Below are positions 47,427 to 55,923 of a DNA stretch of 64,000 nt, in pieces. The stretch is from Phaeobacter gallaeciensis (lineage in GTDB: Bacteria; Pseudomonadota; Alphaproteobacteria; Rhodobacterales; Rhodobacteraceae): contig NZ_CP015124.1 in NCBI RefSeq assembly GCF_001678945.1, positions 2,208,001-2,272,000 on the forward strand, written 5' to 3'. Below the pieces are notes generated by a model. It searched no databases, was not told where the DNA came from, and worked only from the letters and a program-made list of their open reading frames with translations. The position numbers and the translations under genes are program-made. How positions within the stretch are numbered: position 1 is the stretch's first letter; each line of letters begins with the position of its first letter.

Positions 47427-47882
47427 TCAGAACTTGAAAATGACCGATATGACGATGACCACCATCAGGAGCGTCGGCACTTCATTTGCCATCCTGAACT
47501 GTCTTCCCGTCAGGCGGTTCCGCCCGGCTTCGAAATCCTTGATGCGCCAGACAAGCCAGGTGTGAAACAGCGTCATACCGATCACACAGGCGCCTTTGGT
47601 CCAAGGCCATATATAGGACCAGTCGATCATGCCCGGCGTAAAGACGATGAAAAGGCCGGCGAGCCAGGCGGTGTGCATCGCAGGGCGCATGATCACCTTC
47701 ATGAGCTTCTGTTCCATGGTCAGGAACACCGGACCCGTCTCTGGCACCTTCACAGCCTGCTCCACGTGATACACGAACAGACGTGGGAGATAGAAGAGAC
47801 CCGCCATCCAGCTGAGCACGGCCATGATATGGAGCGACTTTGCATAGGGGTACAGGGTGTACATCCAGTCTGTCAGGTCCAT
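47427..47882 (-). CDS. hemJ: Protoporphyrinogen IX oxidase HemJ
   Basis: The 151-residue membrane protein has four hydrophobic helices and the HemJ motifs KSLHIMAVLSWMAGLFYLPRLFVYH (conserved His and Arg) and MRPAMHTAWLAGL. It oxidises protoporphyrinogen IX to protoporphyrin IX in heme synthesis in many alphaproteobacteria that lack HemG and HemY. It is the first gene to the left of the proposed origin and is transcribed away from it. No other heme-synthesis gene lies beside it. Confidence 0.88.
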   Translation of the reverse strand: MDLTDWMYTLYPYAKSLHIMAVLSWMAGLFYLPRLFVYHVEQAVKVPETGPVFLTMEQKLMKVIMRPAMHTAWLAGLFIVFTPGMIDWSYIWPWTKGACVIGMTLFHTWLVWRIKDFEAGRNRLTGRQFRMANEVPTLLMVVIVISVIFKF

Positions 47883-48296
47883 GCGTGTCTTCTCCGCCGT
47901 TCGTTTGGGTCACCCTAAAATAAATAAGAAAGATTTAAAGGATGATGTTTTTGTAGGGCCCCCTGTTTTCCGTGGATTACTGAGTGCTTCCTCCCCTTAT
48001 CCCCAGCGTGGACAAGATTCCACCAGCTGGCGGCTTGAAAGGGTATAAGAATCCTTAACGGCCTTTGTTTTATGGATCGTTAAGTGATCCTTAATCTTGA
48101 GCATCGTGGGGATAACTAAGGGATCGATTGTGAAGTTCTGGGATATCCCCGGGTTTGAAGTTATCCCAATCCACGCGGGATGGATGCGGGTGAAACTGGG
48201 ATGGAATCCGGGCTTTGCCTGTGGGCTTGCCAAAACCGGGGAAAACCATACAAAACGTCCTTAACTTCCGAACCGCTTTCCCACGGGGTTTTCCAC
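47883..48296. other. oriC: Candidate chromosomal replication origin (oriC)
   Basis: This 414-bp gap between divergent hemJ and maf has an AT-rich stretch (about 47914-47960). It carries TTATCCCCA at 47997-48005 and its reverse complement at 48107-48115, TTATCCCAA at 48161-48169 and TTTTCCACA at 48289-48297, all close to the DnaA box. It also has a TTAA-N7-TTAA CtrA-like motif at 48080-48094 and GANTC sites at 48016, 48049 and 48204. Genes on both sides run outward, and parAB with two parS sites are within 8 kb. The call is an inference from these features. Confidence 0.6.
48080..48094. promoter_or_regulatory. CtrA-like box in the candidate origin
   Basis: TTAA-GTGATCC-TTAA matches the full TTAA-N7-TTAA spacing of CtrA sites. 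Further TTAA half-sites are at 48055-48058 and 48261-48264. In Caulobacter CtrA binding at the origin blocks initiation; whether that holds here is unknown. Confidence 0.5.
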
Positions 48297-48896
48297 ATGA
48301 CTGCCCACATCGTGCTCGCCTCCGGGTCTAGTATCAGGGCCCAGCTGCTGCGGCAGGCAGGCATTCCCTTTGAAACAGATGTGCCGCGTCTTGATGAAGA
48401 TAGCATCAAGGCAGCCTTGCTGGCAGAGGGCGCGCCGCCCCGGGATATCGCCGATGCCCTGGCCGAGGCAAAAGCCCGCAAGATCAGCAGTAAACATCCT
48501 GGTCAGATGGTGATCGGCTGCGATCAGGTACTTGATTTCAAGGGAAAACTTCTGTCCAAACCGCGTTCTGCCGAAGAGGCACTGTCGCAGCTTTGTGAGA
48601 TGCGCGGACAGCGGCATATGCTATTGTCCGCGGCGGTGATCTACCGCGATGGAGAACCATTGTGGCGCCACGTCGGTCAGGTCCGGTTGCTGATGCGCAA
48701 AGCCTCGGATGAGTATCTGCGTGATTATGTGGACCGCAACTGGGACAGCATCCGCCACGCCGTTGGCGCCTACAAACTGGAAGAGGAAGGCGTGCGGCTG
48801 TTCGCCAGTATCGATGGTAGCTATTTTAATGTCTTGGGCCTGCCGCTGACTGAACTTATAAACTACCTTGGACTGCAGGGGATTATCGATCAATGA
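48297..48896 (+). CDS. maf: Maf-family nucleotide pyrophosphatase
   Basis: The 199-residue protein hydrolyses modified or canonical nucleoside triphosphates to monophosphates. It has the N-terminal Maf signature [15 protein letters not shown], the catalytic-site [11 protein letters not shown] and [12 protein letters not shown]. The CDQVL form is closer to the YceF subgroup (7-methyl-GTP) than to YhdE (dTTP/UTP), but this is a weak indication. The ATG at 48297 overlaps a DnaA-box-like sequence. It begins the plus-strand operon maf-aroE-coaE-dnaQ. Confidence 0.92.
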   Translation: MTAHIVLASGSSIRAQLLRQAGIPFETDVPRLDEDSIKAALLAEGAPPRDIADALAEAKARKISSKHPGQMVIGCDQVLDFKGKLLSKPRSAEEALSQLCEMRGQRHMLLSAAVIYRDGEPLWRHVGQVRLLMRKASDEYLRDYVDRNWDSIRHAVGAYKLEEEGVRLFASIDGSYFNVLGLPLTELINYLGLQGIIDQ

Positions 48897-49726
48897 ATGC
48901 CGTGAAGATACCTCTGGCCGGGGTCATTGGATGCCCGGTGGCCCATTCACGTTCGCCGCAGATCCAGAACCATTGGCTCCGCAAATACGGAATCGCCGGA
49001 CATTATGTGCCGATGCACGTGGAACCGCAGGATCTTGAAACTGTGATCCGCGCGCTGCCAAAGGCCGGCTTTGTCGGGGCTAATGTGACCTTACCACACA
49101 AGGAAACGGTGATGACAATCGCCGACAAGGTTACGGACCGTGCCACGCTGATGGGGGCGGCGAACACGTTGATCTTCCGCGAAGATGGATCGGTTCTGGC
49201 TGATAATACAGATGGGTATGGGTTTATCACCAATCTGCATCAGGGTGCACCGGATTGGAAACCGGACGCGGGCCCTGCGGTGGTTCTGGGCGCCGGCGGC
49301 GCCTGCCGCGCGGTGGTTGCCTCGCTGATCGAGGCTGGCGTGACCGAGATCATGCTGACCAACCGAACCCGCGAACGGGCGGACAAGCTGCACAAAGAAT
49401 TCGGCAAACGTATCAAGGTCGTGGATTGGGTTCTGGCCGGCAATATCGTCGAAGAAGCCGCGCTGGTGGTGAATACCACCTCCCTAGGAATGGAAGGGAA
49501 GCCGCGGCTGCGGGTGCCGATGGACGGTTTGCGCCCGGGCTGCGTTGTGACCGATCTGGTCTATACCCCGCTGAAAACAGATATGCTGCAAGCCGCAGAG
49601 GACGCAGGTTGCACCGTTGTCGACGGTCTCGGAATGCTGCTGCACCAGGCTGTTCCGGGCTTTGAACGCTGGTTTGGCAAACGGCCCGAAGTGGATGAGG
49701 AAACACGGGCGGCAGCACTGGCATGA
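48893..49726 (+). CDS. aroE: Shikimate dehydrogenase
   Basis: The 277-residue NADP-dependent enzyme reduces 3-dehydroshikimate in aromatic amino-acid synthesis. It shows the N-terminal [19 protein letters not shown] (shikimate-binding SRS), [10 protein letters not shown] with the catalytic lysine, NTDGYGF, and the NADP motif [12 protein letters not shown]. Length is normal. The start overlaps maf by 4 bp and the end overlaps coaE by 4 bp. Confidence 0.97.
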   Translation: MNAVKIPLAGVIGCPVAHSRSPQIQNHWLRKYGIAGHYVPMHVEPQDLETVIRALPKAGFVGANVTLPHKETVMTIADKVTDRATLMGAANTLIFREDGSVLADNTDGYGFITNLHQGAPDWKPDAGPAVVLGAGGACRAVVASLIEAGVTEIMLTNRTRERADKLHKEFGKRIKVVDWVLAGNIVEEAALVVNTTSLGMEGKPRLRVPMDGLRPGCVVTDLVYTPLKTDMLQAAEDAGCTVVDGLGMLLHQAVPGFERWFGKRPEVDEETRAAALA

Positions 49727-50316
49727 CGTTTAAACTGGGTCTCACCGGCTCCATCGGAATGGGCAAAAGCACCACGGCAAAGATCTTTGCCGAACTGGGC
49801 TGCACGGTCTGGGATGCGGATGCGGCGGTGCATCGTCTTTATATGCCAGGCGGCGCCGCTGTCGCCCCAATGCAGGCGCAGTTTCCGGAGGCGATTGTCG
49901 ACGGTGCGGTGGATCGTGCCGCGCTGAAGGACATCATTGCCCGCGACCCCTCTGCCCTGCCCCGGATCGAAAAGATCGTGCATCCGCTGGTTGGGGAAGA
50001 CCGCGCCGAATTTCGTCGCACTGCAGAGAGCGATATCCTCGTCTTCGACATCCCGCTGTTGTTTGAAACTGGCGGTGAGGCAGCGATGGATGCCGTGGCC
50101 TGCGTCACCGTGGATGCGGAAACCCAGAAACAACGGGTTCTGGACCGTGGCACAATGACGGTTGAGCAATTCGAGCAGATCCTGCAGACACAGATGCCAA
50201 TCGAAGAGAAACGCGCCCGCGCCGATTACGTGATCGAGACTGACACGCTGGAACACGCCCGCGCGCAGGTGGAACAGATCCTGGCCGAGATCAGGGGAAA
50301 GATGGCAGATGCGTGA
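49723..50316 (+). CDS. coaE: Dephospho-CoA kinase
   Basis: The 197-residue P-loop kinase adds the 3'-phosphate in the last step of CoA synthesis. The Walker A motif is GSIGMGKSTTAKIFAELG at the N-terminus, followed by VWDADAAVHRLY and the lid region with DIPLLFETGGE. It is coupled to aroE (4-bp overlap) and to dnaQ (8-bp overlap). Confidence 0.97.
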   Translation: MTFKLGLTGSIGMGKSTTAKIFAELGCTVWDADAAVHRLYMPGGAAVAPMQAQFPEAIVDGAVDRAALKDIIARDPSALPRIEKIVHPLVGEDRAEFRRTAESDILVFDIPLLFETGGEAAMDAVACVTVDAETQKQRVLDRGTMTVEQFEQILQTQMPIEEKRARADYVIETDTLEHARAQVEQILAEIRGKMADA

Positions 50317-51043
50317 GATCGTTCTGGATACCGAGACCACGGGGTTCGACCCGTTTTCCGGGGATCGGATCGTCGAAATCGGTGCGGTGGAACTCTATAA
50401 TCATATGCCCACCGGCAAGACCTATCACGAATACATCAACCCCGAACGTGACATGCCAGAGGAAGCCTTTGGCGTGCACGGCATCGGCCCGGACCTGCTG
50501 AGCCCGCCGCAAACACCGGCGCCCGGTGCCGTTACCCTGCGGGACAAGCCTGTTTTTGCCAAAATCGGTCAGGGGTTTCTGGATTTTGTCGGTGATGCCC
50601 GGCTGGTGATCCACAACGCCAGCTTTGACATGAAGTTCCTGAACGCGGAACTGGGCTGGTTGAACCTGCCGCAACTGCCGATGGAACAGGCGATCGACAC
50701 GCTGGCCATGGCGCGCAAACGGTTTCCCGGCTCGCCGGCAACGCTGGATGCCCTGTGCCGCCGGTTCAGCATCGACAACTCCAACCGGACCCTGCACGGC
50801 GCTTTGCTCGACTCCGAAATCCTGGCCGAGGTTTATCTGGAGCTGATCGGCGGCCGCCAGCCTGATTTCGCTCTGTCCAGCAGCGGCAGCGGATCGGATA
50901 CCGCAGCGGTAGACAGCAATTGGCGCCCGGAACCACGGCCCACTCCCCTGCCCTCGCGCCTGACGGCCGAGGAAAAAGCCGCGCATGATGCCTTTGTGGA
51001 AAAACTGGGCGAAGACGCGCTTTGGGTTTCGGCACAGTCCTGA
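50309..51043 (+). CDS. dnaQ: DNA polymerase III epsilon subunit (proofreading exonuclease)
   Basis: The 244-residue 3'-5' exonuclease has all the DEDDh motifs: ExoI VLDTETTGFDPFSGDRIVEIGA, ExoII HNASFDMKFLNAELG, and ExoIII HGALLDSEILAEVYLEL. The C-terminal tail would bind the polymerase alpha subunit. The start lies within the end of coaE. Its position beside the origin is conserved in this bacterial group. Transcription ends at the hairpin at 51066-51091. Confidence 0.96.
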   Translation: MREIVLDTETTGFDPFSGDRIVEIGAVELYNHMPTGKTYHEYINPERDMPEEAFGVHGIGPDLLSPPQTPAPGAVTLRDKPVFAKIGQGFLDFVGDARLVIHNASFDMKFLNAELGWLNLPQLPMEQAIDTLAMARKRFPGSPATLDALCRRFSIDNSNRTLHGALLDSEILAEVYLELIGGRQPDFALSSSGSGSDTAAVDSNWRPEPRPTPLPSRLTAEEKAAHDAFVEKLGEDALWVSAQS

Positions 51044-51065
51044 AATATTGTCCCGATAAATAAAA

Positions 51066-51091
51066 AACGCTGTCGGCCTGACCGACAGCGT
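51066..51091. terminator. Bidirectional terminator between dnaQ and secB
   Basis: AACGCTGTCGG-CCTGA-CCGACAGCGTT is a perfect hairpin with A-rich sequence on the left (AAATAAAA) and T-rich on the right (TTTGAATTTT), serving both convergent units. Confidence 0.88.
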
Positions 51092-51117
51092 TTGAATTTT
51101 CAAAGCAATAGCGTGGC

Positions 51118-51615
51118 TTATTGCGTCGGCTGGGTTTCGGCCTGACGGCGTGCCAGCTCGTTGCGGTAGATCGCAACGAAGTCGATGTTGTCGAGGTTCA
51201 GCGGCGGGAAGCCACCGTCGCGGGTCACGTCGGACACGATGCGGCGCAGGAACGGGAAGGTCATGCGCGGGCATTCGATCAGCAGGAAGGGGTGCAGTTG
51301 GTCGTCCGGAACACCCTGAATGTTGAAGACGCCGACATATTCCAGCTCCAGAACGAACAGAACCTCGCCGCCGTCCTTGTTCTTGGACTCGACGGTCAGT
51401 TTGGTCATCACTTCGTACTGATGATCTGCTGCGCGTTTCTTGGCGTCCAGATTGACCTGAACGTTCACGTCGGGCTGAACTTCACCGGCAGCGCCCTTTT
51501 GCGCCATCACGTTTTCGAACGACATGTCGCGAATGAACTGACCCAGAATGTTCATCTGGACCTGGGGCTGCTGCGGGGCTGCTGCTGCGCCCTCTGGGGT
51601 GTCGTTTTCGGCCAT
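51118..51615 (-). CDS. secB: Protein-export chaperone SecB
   Basis: The 165-residue tetrameric chaperone keeps exported precursors unfolded for SecA. After a glutamine/alanine-rich leader it has MNILGQFIRDMSFENV, VQVNLDAKKRAADHQYEV and the C-terminal PFLRRIVSDVTRDGGFPPLNLDNIDF, all typical. The acidic/polar N-terminal tail is a little longer than in E. coli, as is usual in alphaproteobacteria. It is a single gene ending at the shared terminator. Confidence 0.97.
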   Translation of the reverse strand: MAENDTPEGAAAAPQQPQVQMNILGQFIRDMSFENVMAQKGAAGEVQPDVNVQVNLDAKKRAADHQYEVMTKLTVESKNKDGGEVLFVLELEYVGVFNIQGVPDDQLHPFLLIECPRMTFPFLRRIVSDVTRDGGFPPLNLDNIDFVAIYRNELARRQAETQPTQ

Positions 51616-51728
51616 GGAGATACTCCTGAAAATATATCTTTGCCGATTGCTTAGCAGCTTGGCGCGGGTATCTCAACGGTCTGTCCAACAGTGGCAAACA
51701 GCGTGGCGCAACAGGCTTTGACTGTGCC

Positions 51729-52286
51729 CTATTTTGGGCCGTCTTCCGGGCCTTTTACCCAGCCGGAGGAGCCATCCCCGGGGCGTCTGGGCGTCACATC
51801 TTCGTATTCGCCGTCGATCACATCGCCGGGCTGCCCGGGACGCCGTTGCCCGGGCTGCTGCGCATGGCCATGGGGGCCGTGGGGCCCACCGGGCCGGGCC
51901 TGTCCAGATCCCATTCCGGCGCCCATTTCAAACCGTGCGACGGTCACCCGTTTGCTGATGTAGCGGAACATCGCAAGCCGCACCGGCGGCATCAGCAGTG
52001 CAAAACCGACCGCATCGGTGAAAAACCCGGGCGTCAGGAGCAAGGCGCCGGCGAATAGGATCATCGCCCCATGCGCCAGCGGTTCAGCCGGGTCCGACAG
52101 GGTCTGGAACGAGGACCGCAACTGCCCCATGGCCAGCCGCCCCTGCGAGCGCACAAGCGAGGTTCCCAGAATGGCGGTCAGCACCACGATGGCCAGCGTT
52201 GGCCACAGTCCGATCATCCCGCCAACCTGTACAAACAGGGCGATTTCAACCAGTGGCACCATCAGAAAGGCCAGAAAAAGATACAT
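51729..52286 (-). CDS. fxsA: FxsA family membrane protein
   Basis: The 185-residue protein has the FxsA layout: hydrophobic segments at about 2-45 (VPLVEIALFVQVGGMIG) and 75-110 (GALLLTPGFFTDAVGFALLMPPVR), with a glycine/proline/histidine-rich C-terminal tail. In E. coli FxsA overproduction relieves phage T7 exclusion by the F plasmid; its normal role is unclear. The ATG at 52286 begins the first helix. It is divergent from the Tim44-like gene. Confidence 0.88.
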   Translation of the reverse strand: MYLFLAFLMVPLVEIALFVQVGGMIGLWPTLAIVVLTAILGTSLVRSQGRLAMGQLRSSFQTLSDPAEPLAHGAMILFAGALLLTPGFFTDAVGFALLMPPVRLAMFRYISKRVTVARFEMGAGMGSGQARPGGPHGPHGHAQQPGQRRPGQPGDVIDGEYEDVTPRRPGDGSSGWVKGPEDGPK

Positions 52287-52399
52287 TTTGGGGTCCTTGG
52301 ATCTTGCGCTGAACGGTGGACTTGGCCCCACCCGTCACCTACATAAGAGCAGTCCGCTTTGGTTTCAAACAAGGCACCAATGCCTAGCACGAGGTTCAC

Positions 52400-53059
52400 A
52401 TGGAGTCGCCCTTGATTCAGATTTTGGTTTTGGCCGGCATCGCCGTCTTTCTGATCCTGCGCCTGAAAAACGTTCTGGGCACCCGTGAAGGGTTCGAAAA
52501 GCCCACCCAGCCGCAGCAGGCCCCGGCAGAGAAACGCCGCCCCGACTTCGAAGTGATCGAAGGCGGCCCGGATCTGGATATCACTGATTACGTCGCTGAA
52601 GGTTCGCCCCAGGCCGACGCGCTGGCCGCGATGAAGCGGGCAGAGCCGTCGTTCCAGGTGCAGGACTTCGTACACGGTGCACGCGGCGCCTATGAGATGA
52701 TCCTGATGGGCTTTGAAAACGGCGAACTCGACGATCTGGAGCCGCTGCTGGCTGCCGACGTCTACGAAAGCTTTGTTGATGCCGTGGCGCACCGCGAAGA
52801 TCAGGGGCTGACCATCGAGGCCGAATTCATCGGGGTGCGTGAAACGACCCTTGCGGATGCGCGGTTCGATGAGAGCACCCGCACTGCCGAAATCACCATG
52901 CGGTTCGTGGCTGAATTGACCTCGGTCGTGCGCAACAGCGAAGGTGAGATCGTCGAAGGCGATCCCAAGGCCGTAAAACGCCAGAAGGATACCTGGGTCT
53001 TTGCCCGTTCGATGGGCACCGACGATCCGAACTGGCAACTGGTGGCCACGGACGCATGA
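52400..53059 (+). CDS. Tim44-like membrane-anchored protein (TimA)
   Basis: The 219-residue protein has one N-terminal membrane helix (about 5-22), a charged linker, and a Tim44-like domain (about 75-215, with MGFENGELDDLEPLLAADVYESF and TAEITMRFVAELTSVV). Bacterial relatives (TimA) sit in the inner membrane facing the cytoplasm and are related to the mitochondrial import motor anchor Tim44. The bacterial role is not settled. The gene overlaps mltA by 4 bp and is divergent from fxsA, close to secB. Confidence 0.88.
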   Translation: MESPLIQILVLAGIAVFLILRLKNVLGTREGFEKPTQPQQAPAEKRRPDFEVIEGGPDLDITDYVAEGSPQADALAAMKRAEPSFQVQDFVHGARGAYEMILMGFENGELDDLEPLLAADVYESFVDAVAHREDQGLTIEAEFIGVRETTLADARFDESTRTAEITMRFVAELTSVVRNSEGEIVEGDPKAVKRQKDTWVFARSMGTDDPNWQLVATDA

Positions 53060-54108
53060 TTGGGGCGCTACGGGCGGCATTCCGGGCAGCAGCCATTATT
53101 GGTGCTGCCATGACCGCTTCGGGCGCATCCGGCGAGACTGCCTATTCCATATTGAATTTCTCACAGCTGGACGGCTGGGACAGGGACAACCACGCAGAGG
53201 CGCTTGAGGTGTTTTTGGGGACCTGTCCCGACCTTGACGACCCCGATTGGCAAAGCCTTTGCGCGCTGGCGCAATCGCAGACGCCTGCCGGGGCCAAGCA
53301 ATTCTTCGAGCTGTTCTTTCGCCCTGTCCTGATCGAGGACGGCGCAGATCCCCTGTTCACCGGCTATTTCGAACCGGAATTGCAGGGGTCGCGTTACCGG
53401 ACGGACCGGTTCCGTTATCCTGTCTACAAAATGCCAAACGAAGCGCGCCAGACCAACCTGTGGCTGCCGCGCCGCGATATCCTGACGAGTGGTGTCATGG
53501 ACGGGCGCGGGCTGGAAATCGCCTGGGTCGATGACCCGGTTGAGCTGTTCTTTCTGCAAATTCAGGGGTCCGGCCGGATCAAGATGCCCGATGGTGCTTC
53601 GGTTCGCGTCGGCTATGGGGGGGCCAATGGGCACCCATATAAATCGGTTGGCGCTGAAATGGTCCGGCGCGGCATCTACAAGGCGCATCAGGTCAGCGCC
53701 CAGGTGATCAAGGCCTGGGTGCGGCGCAATCCCATGGCGGGTCATGAGCTGCTGATGCACAACCCGTCTTATGTGTTCTTCCGCGAGGTGAAAAAAGTGC
53801 ACCCGTCGAAGGGGCCATTGGGGGCGATGAACCGTTCGGTTACGGCGATGCGCAGTATCGCGGTGGATCCGAAGTACACGCCGCTGGGGGCGCCGGTCTG
53901 GGTGGAAAAGGACGGCGCGGAGCCGATGCGCCGCCTGATGATCGCGCAGGATACCGGATCGGCGATCAAGGGTGCACAGCGGGCGGATATATTCTTTGGC
54001 ACCGGGGATGGCGCCGGCGAGGCGGCCGGCCGTCTGCGGGATCCGGGGCGGATGATCGTTTTCCTGCCTATTCAACGCGCCTATGCGATGTTGCCGGAAG
54101 ATTTCTGA
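53056..54108 (+). CDS. mltA: Membrane-bound lytic murein transglycosylase A
   Basis: The 350-residue enzyme cleaves peptidoglycan glycan strands with 1,6-anhydromuramic acid formation. It has the MltA domain (FTGYFEPELQGSR near 110, VELFFLQIQGSGRIKMPDG) and the C-terminal 3D domain with AQDTGSAIKGAQRADIFFG, including the catalytic aspartate region. An N-terminal hydrophobic segment could be a signal peptide; no lipobox cysteine is evident. It overlaps the Tim44-like gene by 4 bp and the Smr gene by 1 bp. Confidence 0.93.
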   Translation: MIGALRAAFRAAAIIGAAMTASGASGETAYSILNFSQLDGWDRDNHAEALEVFLGTCPDLDDPDWQSLCALAQSQTPAGAKQFFELFFRPVLIEDGADPLFTGYFEPELQGSRYRTDRFRYPVYKMPNEARQTNLWLPRRDILTSGVMDGRGLEIAWVDDPVELFFLQIQGSGRIKMPDGASVRVGYGGANGHPYKSVGAEMVRRGIYKAHQVSAQVIKAWVRRNPMAGHELLMHNPSYVFFREVKKVHPSKGPLGAMNRSVTAMRSIAVDPKYTPLGAPVWVEKDGAEPMRRLMIAQDTGSAIKGAQRADIFFGTGDGAGEAAGRLRDPGRMIVFLPIQRAYAMLPEDF

Positions 54109-54707
54109 TGACCCGGCGCAAACTGACATCGGATGAAATCGACCTTTGGCACAAGGTCGTCAAACACGCGGAGCGTCTGCATCCGGGCAGTCATACGACG
54201 CCGCCTGATTTGCCGTTGCCCAAGCCAAAGCCGAAAAAGACACCGCATCCGCACTCCGAACCCCAGATCGAAGCCTTCCGCCTGGGCAGTCGCGCGCCGT
54301 CAAAGCCTGGCAAACACGATCTGAAGAAACCTGTGGCGCAATCGCTGTCTTCGGCGCCGGTGCAGATGGATGAAAAGGCGTTTCGACGGATGAAACGCGG
54401 CAAGCTGCGTCCCGAGGGCAAGCTGGACCTGCATGGCATGCGGGTGGATACAGCGCACCCTGCCCTGACCCGGTTCATTCTGTCGGCGCAGGCCTCGGGG
54501 AAGCGGCTGGTGCTGGTCGTGACTGGCAAGGGCAAGGATCGGGACGAGCCGGGACCAATCCCCACCCCGCGCGGCGTGCTGCGTCACCGGGTGCCGCAAT
54601 GGCTGGCCTTGCCGCCGTTGTCGCAGGCGGTGTTGCAGGTGACGCCGGCCCATATCAGCCATGGCGGTGAGGGTGCCTATTACGTCTATCTGCGGCGCGG
54701 ACGCTGA
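54108..54707 (+). CDS. Smr domain protein
   Basis: The 199-residue protein has a basic, proline-rich N-terminal half and a C-terminal Smr domain (about 105-199) with LDLHGMRV and VVTGKGKDRDEPG, as in MutS2/Smr nucleases. Smr domains nick or cleave DNA or RNA; the stand-alone bacterial versions are not well assigned. The ATG overlaps the mltA stop (TGATG). It is the last gene of the Tim44-mltA-Smr run. Confidence 0.9.
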   Translation: MTRRKLTSDEIDLWHKVVKHAERLHPGSHTTPPDLPLPKPKPKKTPHPHSEPQIEAFRLGSRAPSKPGKHDLKKPVAQSLSSAPVQMDEKAFRRMKRGKLRPEGKLDLHGMRVDTAHPALTRFILSAQASGKRLVLVVTGKGKDRDEPGPIPTPRGVLRHRVPQWLALPPLSQAVLQVTPAHISHGGEGAYYVYLRRGR

Positions 54708-54718
54708 TCGTCGCGCGG

Positions 54719-55834
54719 TTATCGCTGGCTGTCGGTGATATCGATGAGCGACAGATCCTGAATCTGCTTTTTCTCCACCATCGGTGGCGGCAGCACCCCA
54801 TCAAAAATCAACCCTTTGCGTGAAAACGCTTGCGATGATTGCCGCGCCGAACTGAGGATCGCGAGGAGCGCGGGCGAAGTGCCAGCAACCAAATGGCCAG
54901 AGCTGGCGGAATCGGCGTAATCGGTGGTGTCGATGATGCTGATCGGCAAATCCTCCAGACCATCGGTCGATCCCAGATTACCCAGCCGCGCGCGGCTGGA
55001 CGTGCCCCGCAGCCGTTGCGACAGGGTCAAAATCTTGTCCTTGCGGGAAATGAAAACCAGAAATGGCTGCGGAACCGGGTTGAGGCGGCTCATCTGGCTG
55101 CGAAAGACGTCCAGATCCAGATCCGGCGACATCAGCACCACGCCGTCAAGGCTCCTGTCAGACCAGCCGGGTGTGCGGATTTCAATCTGGCGCAATGTCT
55201 CCATCGCCAGCATCGACCCCATGGAATGCGCCACCAGAACGATCCGCCGCGCGTTGCTTTTGCTGAGTTGTTTCAGCAGCCGTTCCAGCCCGTCGCGGGC
55301 AAACATCACGCTGTCGGCATCATAAGCATAGCCAAGCGGACTGCCGAGGCTGGGCCAGGAATAGACCACGGTGGCACCGGGAACCTTGGTATCATGGGTC
55401 AGCTGCGCCGCGCGAAAGGCGGTTTCGGATTGGGTGGAATTGAACCCATGCACAAAGACGGTGATGTCACGCTCGTCCGGTTCAAATTTTGCCAGTTCGC
55501 GGTTCAGTCGATCCATGAAAACCGCAGGTGTCTCAATCTTTCGCCGACCCGCCATGGTGAACTCGGTCTTCGGGTCCGGTGTGTCATAGGCAAACAGCAG
55601 CTGCCCGGGCTGGTGGTTGGGCGGGATCGAAACGGTCAATTCCAGCAGGTGATAGTCTTCGGTCCTTCCATTGCCAAACCCGCCTTCGGGCAGCGGGTCA
55701 CGGATCGTGGCGGCAAAGATCGTCTTTGCCGTTCCGATCTCCAGCGCTTCGGGGATGGTCGGTGTCGACGGCCGAATGCCACAGGCGGCAGCGGCAAAAA
55801 GGGATAGAAACAAAACCTTCCGGAAAAACAACAT
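54719..55834 (-). CDS. Alpha/beta hydrolase (DUF900-like), probable lipoprotein
   Basis: The 371-residue protein has a hydrophobic N-terminus ending AAAAC, a plausible lipobox with Cys18. The alpha/beta-hydrolase core shows HGFN at about 129-132 and the nucleophile elbow VAHSMGSM with Ser204; an aspartate in SRKDKIL may complete the triad. Substrate is unknown; relatives are called DUF900 hydrolases or esterases. The ATG at 55834 gives a normal signal sequence, whereas a longer upstream reading would bury it. It lies downstream of hslU beyond a strong terminator. Confidence 0.8.
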   Translation of the reverse strand: MLFFRKVLFLSLFAAAACGIRPSTPTIPEALEIGTAKTIFAATIRDPLPEGGFGNGRTEDYHLLELTVSIPPNHQPGQLLFAYDTPDPKTEFTMAGRRKIETPAVFMDRLNRELAKFEPDERDITVFVHGFNSTQSETAFRAAQLTHDTKVPGATVVYSWPSLGSPLGYAYDADSVMFARDGLERLLKQLSKSNARRIVLVAHSMGSMLAMETLRQIEIRTPGWSDRSLDGVVLMSPDLDLDVFRSQMSRLNPVPQPFLVFISRKDKILTLSQRLRGTSSRARLGNLGSTDGLEDLPISIIDTTDYADSASSGHLVAGTSPALLAILSSARQSSQAFSRKGLIFDGVLPPPMVEKKQIQDLSLIDITDSQR

Positions 55835-55874
55835 GCCAAATATCCAACCTGTTTCACGCCTTGGATATACCGGA

Positions 55875-55920
55875 AACCGCCCGGTTCCAACTGGCAGGAC
55901 CAGCCGCAACCGGGCGGTGT
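55875..55920 (-). terminator. Terminator downstream of hslU
   Basis: CCGCCCGGTT (55877-55886) pairs with AACCGGGCGG (55908-55917), with a smaller inner stem. It lies directly past the hslU stop. The T-run after it on the minus strand is short. Confidence 0.65.
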
Positions 55921-55923
55921 TGT

